DNA of 6,348 nt from Candidatus Sericytochromatia bacterium (GCA_014377495.1 JACMPN010000028.1:1-6348); one strand, 5' to 3'; positions 1 to 5,415 are shown, counted from the stretch's first letter. Notes: generated from the sequence alone by a model not told the origin. Translations and numbers: made by a program.

Positions 1-252
1 GCGCTCGCCCTGCCCGCCGGCCAAGTCGCGCCCGACGGGGCGCTGATGGCTGCCGAAGCGACGGCAAACCTCGATTACAAACCGACGCCCTGGTTGTTGT
101 ATCGACTGGAGTACCGGCACGACTTCAGCAACGTCCCCAATATCGCCGGTCCGGGCGGGATCACGCCGGCGACGCCCGGTGATGCGGCGTTCCGGCCGGA
201 CCTGCGGACCAACGGCGGGCGGGTGACCCTGAACGCCACCGTCCGCTTTTGA
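1..252 (+). CDS. Outer-membrane beta-barrel porin, C-terminal fragment (5' end outside window)
   Basis: Frame 1 is open from the first base to the TGA at 250-252, giving 84 residues with no start in the window; the ATG at 46 is internal. The sequence has alternating polar and aromatic residues typical of outer-membrane strands (a Trp-Leu-Leu-Tyr-Arg-Leu-Glu-Tyr-Arg-His-Asp strand at about residues 34-44, then a turn with Asn-Val-Pro-Asn). It ends in Val-Arg-Phe, and a terminal Phe is the usual BAM-recognition signal of barrel proteins. A penultimate strand with a Tyr-Arg-His-Asp core and a final Gly-x-x-Thr-Leu-x-x-x-x-Val-Arg-Phe strand resemble OmpL-like (beta-barrel porin-2) families. That family assignment is inference from the tail only; the outer-membrane barrel call is firmer. 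It reads toward the TolB-like remnant 23 bp downstream, the same convergent arrangement as the other two units in the window. No terminator is visible after the stop. Confidence 0.72.
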   Translation, partial: ALALPAGQVAPDGALMAAEATANLDYKPTPWLLYRLEYRHDFSNVPNIAGPGGITPATPGDAAFRPDLRTNGGRVTLNATVRF

Positions 253-275
253 CCCTGCCCGGTGCCGATGCCCGG

Positions 276-338
276 TTAGAACGTCACGTCGGCGTCCGGC
301 AGGTTCACGGCCGGCAACGGGTCGATGGAGCCGCATGG
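276..338 (-). pseudogene. Remnant of a TolB-like propeller gene (C-terminal ~20 codons)
   Basis: Read on the minus strand, this stretch encodes Pro-Cys-Gly-Ser-Ile-Asp-Pro-Leu-Pro-Ala-Val-Asn-Leu-Pro-Asp-Ala-Asp-Val-Thr-Phe and then TAA. The two larger minus-strand genes end with the same residues, apart from Ser-Gly-Phe in place of Cys-Gly-Ser near its start and Gly instead of Asp before Ala-Asp-Val-Thr-Phe. Upstream of about 338 (toward higher coordinates) the similarity stops and promoter and riboswitch sequence begins, so this is the 3' stub of a third gene copy. It most likely survives from a rearrangement that placed the M-box leader next to it. It has no start codon or ribosome-binding site of its own and is not expected to be expressed. 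Confidence 0.75.
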
Positions 339-362
339 CCCTGCTTCCTTGGCGCTCGGTCC

Positions 363-391
363 TTGACACGTGCTCGCCTCGCGCTTAGGGT
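363..391 (+). promoter_or_regulatory. Predicted sigma70-type promoter for the M-box leader
   Basis: A perfect TTGACA lies at 363-368, followed after 17 bp by TAGGGT at 386-391, which keeps the T, A and final T of a -10 box. Transcription would start near 398, six bases before the first paired base of the riboswitch at 404. The position just upstream of a complete aptamer is the main support. The -10 match is weak, so the exact start is uncertain. Confidence 0.5.
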
Positions 392-403
392 TCATTTAAC
401 ACC

Positions 404-564
404 GTCCTCGTTAGGCGAGGCGTCTGGAAACACACAGGCCACTGCCCAGGAAGGTCGAGAGACCCCAACGGGTATACCAGGTTCAGCCGACTTAAGGCGT
501 TACCTAATGTGGCTGAGGGCATGCCCTCTACGGTCTCCAGTGCCGAAGCTCAACGAATGGGGAC
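404..564 (+). promoter_or_regulatory. M-box (ykoK-type) Mg2+ riboswitch aptamer
   Basis: All the conserved M-box blocks occur in order: CGTTAGGCGAGGC at 409-421, CTGCCC at 442-447, a GGTC-GAGA-GACC hairpin at 453-464, CCAACGGGT at 465-473, an internal AAGG at 494-497 inside a helix formed by TCAGCC (483-488) and GGCTGA (511-516), and AGTGCCGAAGCTCAACGA at 539-556. The closing helix P1 pairs GTCCTC (404-409) with GGGGAC (559-564), with one G-U pair. M-box RNAs bind several Mg2+ ions and compact when Mg2+ is high, usually switching off Mg2+ transporter genes by terminator formation. A terminator follows here, so the predicted behaviour is OFF at high Mg2+. The regulated genes are the porin at 723 and probably the ORF at 2184. 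Recognition is from conserved sequence and pairing; ligand binding is inferred from the family. Confidence 0.95.
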
Positions 565-610
565 CTTGCCCGCCAGAACCCATCGGGTCCCTTGGTGATC
601 GCATCCCCAT
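557..610 (+). promoter_or_regulatory. Predicted antiterminator of the M-box expression platform
   Basis: ATGGGGA at 557-563 is the exact reverse complement of TCCCCAT at 604-610. The first segment is most of the 3' strand of aptamer helix P1; the second is the left arm of the terminator. The two structures are mutually exclusive: with P1 formed (Mg2+ bound) the terminator is free to fold, and with P1 open the released strand captures the terminator arm. A further helix between GGGACC (560-565) and GGTCCC (586-591) also competes with P1 and could be an intermediate fold. Folding energies were not calculated. Confidence 0.7.
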
Positions 611-635
611 GCCGTGTGGCAGCGGGGATTTTTTT
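603..635 (+). terminator. Intrinsic terminator controlled by the M-box
   Basis: ATCCCC at 603-608 pairs with GGGGAT at 624-629, and inside it TGCC (610-613) pairs with GGCA (618-621) around a GTGT loop. A run of seven T residues follows at 629-635. This is a textbook rho-independent terminator, placed between the aptamer and the first ribosome-binding site. It is the OFF-state structure of the riboswitch. Confidence 0.9.
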
Positions 636-660
636 GTTGTCCGGAAAGGAGGTCGCTTCC

Positions 661-792
661 ATGGAGCCCAGTAGTCCGTCACCCGTCAAAGGTCGTCATT
701 ATCTGGATCAAGGAGCCCTCCTGTGCCAATCCGCCCATTGCTCTGGCGGCACTGTGTCCGTGCCGGCCTCTTCACCCTCTTCCTTGGCCTGA
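661..792 (+). CDS. Possible 43-aa leader ORF overlapping the porin start
   Basis: An unusually strong Shine-Dalgarno sequence (AAAGGAGGT at 645-653) sits 8 nt upstream of ATG 661, directly after the terminator T-run. The resulting 43-codon frame ends with TGA at 790-792 and overlaps the first 70 bases of the porin in a different frame. The product is rich in Ser and Pro, with no membrane segment or known domain; I do not recognise it. It could be a leader peptide whose translation opens the porin start or couples to it. It could also be an unused site left from an earlier downstream gene. The ribosome-binding site is clear; expression of a peptide is inferred and uncertain, because the codons from 723 on are constrained by the porin frame. 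Confidence 0.33.
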   Translation: MEPSSPSPVKGRHYLDQGALLCQSAHCSGGTVSVPASSPSSLA

Positions 793-2129
793 CGAACACT
801 GCCACGGCCTTCGCTGCGGCATCGGGGCCTGCTGCTGAGCCTGTCGGATCCGACACCGGGACCAAGCCCGACCCATGGTTTGCCATTGGTGGCCAGGCGA
901 ACTGGATCGATCAGCAGACTTTTGCCTTCCGCAGTCCCTATCAGGGGAAAAATAGCTTCCGATCCGGCTATGACAATGCGTTGTCCCATTTGTTCGACGT
1001 CTTTGTGGCGGTTCGGCCGCTGCCCGGTCTCGAAGTCGTCGTCAACCCTGAAATGATGTTGGGCGGGGCCCTGAGCGATGCCTTGGGTCTGGGGGGTGTG
1101 ATCAACGGCGATGTGATCCGGAATCCGGGTCTGGGCCAAACACCCTATGTGGCCAGGGCCTTTGTCCGCTACGCCCTCCCGCTCGGCTCGGATCAGGAGA
1201 CCGTCCCGGCCGGCTTTTACCAACTACCGGGACACCGTCCGGCCTCGCGCCTGCAGTTCACCGCTGGCAAGCTCGGCACGAACGACCTGTTCGACGTCAA
1301 CAGCTATGCCGGTAGCAGCCGGACCCAGTTTTTGAACTGGGTGCTGATCAACAGTGGCGCCTATGACTATGCTGCCGATACCCGCGGCTTCAGCTACGGT
1401 GCTGCCGTTGAATGGTTCCAGCCCTGGGGGGCGTTGCGGGTCGGTACCTTTCTCATGCCTACCACTGCAAACGGGCCGGATCTGGACACGGATCTGAGCC
1501 GGAGTGGCGGCAACCAGATCGAGGTCGAGTTGCATCCGCACCTACAAGGTTTGGAGAGGCCAGCCACCCTGCGAGTACTGGGATTTCTGAATCGGGCGGC
1601 AATGGGCAATTATCGGCAGACCCTGGCGCAGACGGGTGTTGGCGCCGTACCGGACATCGCCTCGACACGTCAGCCCGGCACCGTGAAATACGGGCTGAAC
1701 CTCAATGTTGAGCAGCCCTTGGCCGACGACGGCGCCACGGGAGTCTTCGGTCGTCTCGGATGGAACGACGGGGCCACGGAGTCCTATGCGTTTACGGAGG
1801 CTGATCTTTCGTTGTCGCTGGGTGGCCAGCTTTCGGGCCGGTATTGGCATCGGCCCGATGACCGGGTCGGGCTGGCGGTCGCCATCGGCGGGCTGTCTCC
1901 CGACCATGCGGCCTACGCCAAAGCCGGCGGCAGCGGTTTCGTCCTCGGCGATGGCAACCTGACCTATGGTCAGGAGACGATCCTGGAGACCTATTACAAC
2001 CTGAGGATTTGGGGCCCGTTCAGCCTCAGCCTGGACTATCAGTTGATCGGCAATCCGGGCTACAACCAGGACCGGGGCCCCATCTCCATCCTCGGACTGC
2101 GGATGCACGTGGAGCAACTTTACCCCTAG
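723..2129 (+). CDS. OprB-like outer-membrane porin
   Basis: The 468-residue product is a predicted outer-membrane channel of the OprB (carbohydrate-selective porin) type. The start is GTG 723, preceded by AAGGAG at 710-715 with 7 nt spacing; the frame has a stop at 672-674 and no other start between. Residues 1-31 form a signal peptide: basic n-region (Arg4, Arg9, Arg13), hydrophobic core around 14-23, and Ala-Phe-Ala before the likely cleavage site. The mature part shows amphipathic strands with aromatic girdles. The second half is typical of OprB proteins, with a Gly-Ala-Ala-Val-Glu-Trp-Phe strand, a Gly-Arg-Leu-Gly-Trp-Asn-Asp-Gly segment near 340-350, and a late Glu-Thr-x-Leu-Glu-Thr-Tyr-Tyr-Asn strand near 420. 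The C-terminus is Glu-Gln-Leu-Tyr-Pro rather than the usual terminal Phe, so the last residues look extended or altered. The gene is first behind the M-box leader and lies 54 bp ahead of the permease-like ORF, probably in one transcript. Its substrate is unknown; the riboswitch points to a Mg2+-linked role rather than sugar uptake. Confidence 0.88.
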   Translation: MPIRPLLWRHCVRAGLFTLFLGLTNTATAFAAASGPAAEPVGSDTGTKPDPWFAIGGQANWIDQQTFAFRSPYQGKNSFRSGYDNALSHLFDVFVAVRPLPGLEVVVNPEMMLGGALSDALGLGGVINGDVIRNPGLGQTPYVARAFVRYALPLGSDQETVPAGFYQLPGHRPASRLQFTAGKLGTNDLFDVNSYAGSSRTQFLNWVLINSGAYDYAADTRGFSYGAAVEWFQPWGALRVGTFLMPTTANGPDLDTDLSRSGGNQIEVELHPHLQGLERPATLRVLGFLNRAAMGNYRQTLAQTGVGAVPDIASTRQPGTVKYGLNLNVEQPLADDGATGVFGRLGWNDGATESYAFTEADLSLSLGGQLSGRYWHRPDDRVGLAVAIGGLSPDHAAYAKAGGSGFVLGDGNLTYGQETILETYYNLRIWGPFSLSLDYQLIGNPGYNQDRGPISILGLRMHVEQLYP

Positions 2130-2183
2130 CCCGTTTCCCTTACCCCTGCCACAGCAAGGCCGAGTACCGGTGTGGAGTTCATC

Positions 2184-3254
2184 ATGTTTCAACCGATGCG
2201 CGTCCTGTTGCGCCGTCAAAGCCACCGTGCCGATGCCGCCGTACTCATCGGCACGATCGCCCTGATTTTCGCTGTGCTCCAGCTGACGAAAGGGATGGTC
2301 GTCCCGTTCAATGAGGCCCAGCAACTGGCCATCAGCCTGGATGTCACCGCTGTCCCGTATTATGCTGGCCGCTCCTTGATTCGGATGTTCCTGGCCCTGT
2401 TTGCGTCGGTCGTCTTCGCCCTCGTGTATGGCTATGCGTGTGCATACAGTCGTGCCCGTGTCGTCCTGTTGCCGGTCCTGGACATTCTGCAGTCGGTGCC
2501 GATTCTGGGCTTTCTGTCGGTCACCGTCGTCGGCTTTATGGCCCTGTTCCCCGGCCAATTGCTGGGAGTGGAGCTGGCGTCGATCTTTGCGATCTTCACG
2601 TCCATGGCGTGGAACCTGATCACCATCCTCCATGAACGGAGTGCCCAGGATCCCCGATTCCAGGCCTTGGTCGATCGGATCTACACGATCATGACCAACC
2701 CGCACCGCGATCTGGCCGAGTTGCGTCAGGCCATGCCCGACGCGGCACCGCTCCTGCCGGCCGAGCCGGCGCGCGTCAAGGAGTATCAGGCGCTGCCCCA
2801 CGCCAAGCCCGGCGCCGTGGCCGGTTTGCTGGAGCTGCTTGACGATCGTTCCGGCAGTGAGGATCTCTACAAGCTGGGCCACGATCTGCATCTGGAGGTC
2901 GATGATCTGCTGCCGATCATCGAGGCTGCCGAGATTTTGGGGCTCGCCGCCGTGCGTGAGGGCGAGTTGCGCCTCACTACCGCCGGCTCCGTGTTCCTGG
3001 CTGCCGACATCCTGCCCCGCAAGGAGCTCTTCCGGCAGCTCGTCTTGGAGCGGGTCCAGCTGATCGTGATGATCGAACGGGTCCTCGTCGGCAAAACGAG
3101 CCAGGCCATGCCGGAGGCGTTTTTTCTCGATAGGCTGAACCGCCACTTCAGTCAGCCCGAATCCCGGCGCCAGTTGCAGACAGCGATTGACTGGGGCCGC
3201 TACGCCGAACTCTTCGCCTATGACGAACGCTCGCAACAACTGTATCTCGAGTAG
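2184..3254 (+). CDS. Chimeric ABC transporter ORF: NitT/TauT-type permease N-terminus joined to ATPase C-terminal domain
   Basis: I place the start at ATG 2184 (GGAG at 2174-2177, 6 nt spacing; 356 residues); GTG 2172 is an in-frame alternative. Residues 1-148 match the first part of a NitT/TauT-family permease, with hydrophobic segments near 18-35, 61-86, 93-122 and 126-148, including Gly-Met-Val-Val-Pro-Phe-Asn and Asp-Ile-Leu-Gln-Ser-Val-Pro-Ile-Leu-Gly-Phe-Leu. The permease breaks off after Met-Ala-Trp-Asn (141-144). From about residue 156 the sequence is the C-terminal part of a partner ATPase, from Asp-Pro-Arg-Phe-Gln-Ala-Leu-Val-Asp-Arg-Ile-Tyr-Thr onward, including the AAA-associated domain (about 200-356, ending with Ile-Asp-Trp-Gly-Arg-Tyr-Ala-Glu-Leu-Phe). 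Missing are the permease coupling loop, the remaining permease segments, and Walker A, signature and Walker B motifs, so it cannot work alone as a transporter. The frame is intact across the junction (about 2616-2652). It is either a fossil of an in-frame deletion or a retained fusion that acts on a complete transporter elsewhere. It follows the porin with no terminator between. Confidence 0.85.
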   Translation: MFQPMRVLLRRQSHRADAAVLIGTIALIFAVLQLTKGMVVPFNEAQQLAISLDVTAVPYYAGRSLIRMFLALFASVVFALVYGYACAYSRARVVLLPVLDILQSVPILGFLSVTVVGFMALFPGQLLGVELASIFAIFTSMAWNLITILHERSAQDPRFQALVDRIYTIMTNPHRDLAELRQAMPDAAPLLPAEPARVKEYQALPHAKPGAVAGLLELLDDRSGSEDLYKLGHDLHLEVDDLLPIIEAAEILGLAAVREGELRLTTAGSVFLAADILPRKELFRQLVLERVQLIVMIERVLVGKTSQAMPEAFFLDRLNRHFSQPESRRQLQTAIDWGRYAELFAYDERSQQLYLE

Positions 3255-3311
3255 GCCCCCATCAGCACGGGCCGAGACGCCGCTAGAACGTCACGTCGGC
3301 TCCAGGCAGGT
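3069..3311. repeat. Near-identical repeat, copy A (pairs with 5173-5415)
   Basis: This 243-bp tract matches 5173-5415 without gaps at a constant offset of 2104 bp, with about ten differences by eye, five of them clustered in the last codons of the plus-strand ORF. It covers the last 62 codons of the chimeric ORF, the 28-bp convergent gap and the last codons of the minus-strand lipoprotein gene. Similarity falls sharply on both sides. Confidence 0.9.
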
Positions 3312-4800
3312 TGACGGCCGGCAACGGATCGATGAAGCCGGACGGCCGGGCATAGATGACGACCTTGGTACGGCCTGCGATCAGGACGGCAGCGTAAATA
3401 AAGAGGCCGTCCGTGGTGATGTTGACGTTGGCGATGGGGCCCAGACTGTTCAGTTCCGGCAGGGTGTCGATTCCCCCGGTGGCCCGATTGTAGAGGCGCG
3501 CTGCCGGCCGGCCGGAGGCATCCGTGATGTAGACGAGGAACTGGGCCGAGTCACTGATGTTCGGTACGGTTTCGGCGGCGGATGTGTTCACCCCCCGCAG
3601 GGGGTCGAACAATCCGGTGATGGTGTCATAGATGGCGATGTCCGGGTTGCCGTTGCGGGTGGTGACGAAAGCCAGGATGCGGCCCTGCAGGGCAACGGCA
3701 GGGGCAAAATTTTCCGTGTCGGCGTTCAGGCGGGCCAACGGGTCGACCAGGCGGGTGCGTCGGTCAAAAAGGCGCACACGGCGGTTGGTACCGGTGCCGA
3801 CGGTATATGAAATGAATTCGCCTTTCCATGAGAGGTTGCCGTTCAGGTCCGAGGTGGCGTCGTTCAGTTCCGGCAACGGGTCGATCCCGCCGGTGAGCAG
3901 GTCGATCAGCTTCAGGGTGCCCAGCGCATCGGGGCGGGCGATCAGCAGCAGCCCTTCACGGGTGGTGGTGCCGAAGACGTCCTGGAACGGCATGATCGCA
4001 CTGGGCGGCACGTGCAGGGCTCGTGTGACGAAATCGTAAAGCACGACGTCGCTGATGCCCCGGTAACGCCGCAACAGAGCGAGAAAATTGCCCTGGGACA
4101 CAGGAGTCCCGTCGGCTGGCGGGAACCCCAGGGGCACGACAGGACTGGGTGAGGGAGTCGGCCCGGGCCGGTAGACGACCGGCCCCCAGGGCGACAGGTG
4201 AAACGGCGCTTCCGGCCAGACGGTGACGACAGGCGCCGGCAGAAATGTCAGGGCAATCTTCGTCCAGCGGGCCAGCGAGGCCTGGGTCGACAGGCCCGAG
4301 ACGCTGGGCACGACGACGCTACCCCTGCCGTCCGGGCCAAAGCCGGCGGTTGCCGGTGTCGTTGTGACGGTGCGGTCGGACGATGACGGGTCCGGCAGAC
4401 TGGGCAACGCCACCGGGTAGGGGCCTGCTGTGTAGTCGCTGGCGTGGGCGGCGGCGGCGTCCGAGCCCGTCCAGACGGGGAACGGTCCGGGGAAAAAGGG
4501 CACGGGCGGTGGCGGGTGGTCACCCCCGAAGCCCAGCCAGGAGCCCGGCAGCCGGGAGGGGAAGAGGATGGCCCCGAGGCCCAGGCCCGGTGTGATGCCC
4601 CACGGCCCGAAACCCCCCGTGGTGTAGCCACTGCCGCCGACGAGCCATCCGTCCACGGTTCTTTCCAGGGGCCACTCGTAGGCCGATTGGGGAACGTATG
4701 GGACGCCGGGGTAGATTTGTTGCGCCCGCATGGGGCCGGGTAGGGGACTTGCGCAGCCGGCAACGAGCAGACCGACCAGAAGGCGCCGTTGGGATCGCAT
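3283..4800 (-). CDS. TolB-like beta-propeller lipoprotein
   Basis: The 505-residue product starts at ATG 4798-4800 with AAGGAG 5 nt upstream (4806-4811, minus strand). Residues 1-16 are a lipoprotein signal: Arg-Ser-Gln-Arg-Arg, a short hydrophobic core, and the lipobox Val-Ala-Gly-Cys with Cys16 as the lipid anchor. Residues 17 to about 235 are low-complexity, rich in Gly, Pro and Ser, probably a flexible or surface-spanning part. From about 240 to the end there are five or six related blades, each with a (Tyr/Phe/Ile)-Asp-x-x-Thr-Gly-x-x-Asp-Pro-Leu-Pro-x-Leu-Asn type motif spaced 45-55 residues apart; the last ends in Ala-Asp-Val-Thr-Phe. This is the pattern of TolB/PD40-like beta-propellers, which usually bind partner proteins or ligands in the periplasm. 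No catalytic residues are evident. It converges with the chimeric ORF 28 bp away. A weak promoter (CTGACG, 16 bp, TAGGCT at 4865-4838) may drive it. Function is unknown; membrane anchoring plus a propeller suggest a binding or scaffold role. Confidence 0.85.
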   Translation of the reverse strand: MRSQRRLLVGLLVAGCASPLPGPMRAQQIYPGVPYVPQSAYEWPLERTVDGWLVGGSGYTTGGFGPWGITPGLGLGAILFPSRLPGSWLGFGGDHPPPPVPFFPGPFPVWTGSDAAAAHASDYTAGPYPVALPSLPDPSSSDRTVTTTPATAGFGPDGRGSVVVPSVSGLSTQASLARWTKIALTFLPAPVVTVWPEAPFHLSPWGPVVYRPGPTPSPSPVVPLGFPPADGTPVSQGNFLALLRRYRGISDVVLYDFVTRALHVPPSAIMPFQDVFGTTTREGLLLIARPDALGTLKLIDLLTGGIDPLPELNDATSDLNGNLSWKGEFISYTVGTGTNRRVRLFDRRTRLVDPLARLNADTENFAPAVALQGRILAFVTTRNGNPDIAIYDTITGLFDPLRGVNTSAAETVPNISDSAQFLVYITDASGRPAARLYNRATGGIDTLPELNSLGPIANVNITTDGLFIYAAVLIAGRTKVVIYARPSGFIDPLPAVNLPGADVTF

Positions 4801-5039
4801 GTCCGCTCCTTGACGACCGTTGGTAGGATACGGGGGTAGCCTAGATCGGGCGCCTGGCGCGTCAGATGGCCGTGATTGCCATGGTCGGCCGCCAACCGGC
4901 GGTTTCGCTCTCCAAACGGGGCCTGGCTCCCTGCGTCACTAATGCATCGGGACCCGGTCATCCCAATGACCCGGTCGGGATGGCCTCAGACAGTCAGTGT
5001 CGGGTGGCACGTGACCACGCCCTATCTCTGGCGTTGGTC
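4801..5039. other. Intergenic region without a convincing gene
   Basis: This gap holds the ribosome-binding site (4806-4811) and a weak promoter candidate (4838-4865) of the minus-strand lipoprotein gene. It also contains a 9-bp direct repeat, GACCCGGTC at 4951-4959 and 4968-4976, 17 bp apart (centre to centre), and a short inverted repeat with GTGG (5004-5007) and CCAC (5015-5018) around CACGTGA. I see no M-box or other riboswitch ahead of the downstream remnant, in contrast to the leader at 363-635. Open frames here have no ribosome-binding sites and no recognisable protein. Confidence 0.6.
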
Positions 5040-5358
5040 ATGTGCCATGTTTCCGGCCATTCCGTTGCCAGTCTCGCCATCGTCCTGCTGGTCGCACTGC
5101 CGGCTCTTTGCCGTCGTCGGACTGATGTCCGGCATGACGGTGCCCTTCAACAAGGCTCATAGTCCCGACATCATGATCGAACGGGTCCTCGTCGGCAAAA
5201 CGAGCCAGGCCATGCCGGAGGCGTTTTTTCCCGATAGGCTGAACCCCCACTTCAGCCAGCCCGAATCCCGGCGCCAGTTGCAGACAGCGATTGACTGGGG
5301 CCGCTACGCCGAACTCTTCGCCTACGACGAACGCTCGCAACAACTGGATTTAGGATAG
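5040..5358 (+). pseudogene. Degraded short form of the permease/ATPase chimera
   Basis: Two frames must be joined to read this gene. From ATG 5040 frame 3 gives a Gly-His-Ser-Val-Ala-Ser-Leu start and a hydrophobic segment (Ala-Ile-Val-Leu-Leu-Val-Ala-Leu) like the first membrane helix of the chimera at 2184. Near 5100-5112 the similarity moves to frame 1, giving Phe-Ala-Val-Val-Gly-Leu-Met-Ser-Gly-Met-Thr-Val-Pro-Phe-Asn, the counterpart of the Gly-Met-Val-Val-Pro-Phe-Asn segment. At about 5164-5173 it jumps to the last 62 codons of the ATPase C-terminal domain and ends at TAG 5356-5358. Compared with the larger chimera, about 250 codons are missing between these parts. ATG 5040 has no ribosome-binding site. 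The N-terminal part is only moderately similar to the larger chimera at DNA level, whereas the tail is nearly identical. It cannot encode a transporter; it is best read as a decayed paralogue whose tail was recently copied or exchanged. Confidence 0.75.
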
Positions 5359-5415
5359 GCCCCCATCAGCAGGGGCCGAGACGCCGCTAGAACGTCACGT
5401 CGGCTCCAGGCAGGT
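5173..5415. repeat. Near-identical repeat, copy B (pairs with 3069-3311)
   Basis: This is the second copy of the 243-bp tract, with constant offset 2104 bp and no gaps. It includes the end of the plus-strand remnant, its TAG, the short convergent gap and the end of the second lipoprotein gene. Its upstream edge coincides with the internal junction of the remnant at 5173, so the repeat boundary and the fusion point are the same place. Confidence 0.9.

Noticed and set aside
249..674. A 141-codon plus-strand open frame across the leader
   Set aside because: It runs through the riboswitch, the terminator and the lipoprotein-gene stub; RNA structure explains this sequence and the translated product looks random.
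708..1223. A 171-codon minus-strand open frame over the porin start
   Set aside because: It is antisense to the signal peptide and first strands of a well-supported porin, and has no recognisable domain.
1542..3239. A 565-codon open frame on the minus strand
   Set aside because: It lies antisense across the end of the porin, the gap and the chimeric ORF. Its product is rich in Gln, Arg, Asp and His with no domain, typical of an antisense shadow in GC-rich DNA.
3187..3810. A 207-codon plus-strand frame antisense to the first lipoprotein gene
   Set aside because: It starts inside the chimeric ORF and continues antisense to the propeller blades; the repeated look of its product comes from the blade repeats on the other strand.
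4838..4865. CTGACG / TAGGCT promoter for the first lipoprotein gene
   Set aside because: Both boxes are weak and the spacing is 16 bp. It is mentioned in the gene entry but not strong enough for its own feature.
4889..4905. Hairpin CCGCC-AACC-GGCGG followed by TTT, considered as a terminator
   Set aside because: The stem is only 5 bp and the T-run three bases, and no plus-strand gene ends just upstream.
4248..4961. A 237-codon minus-strand frame overlapping the lipoprotein gene start
   Set aside because: Low-complexity Arg/Pro/Ser-rich shadow in another frame of the lipoprotein N-terminal region, without a ribosome-binding site.
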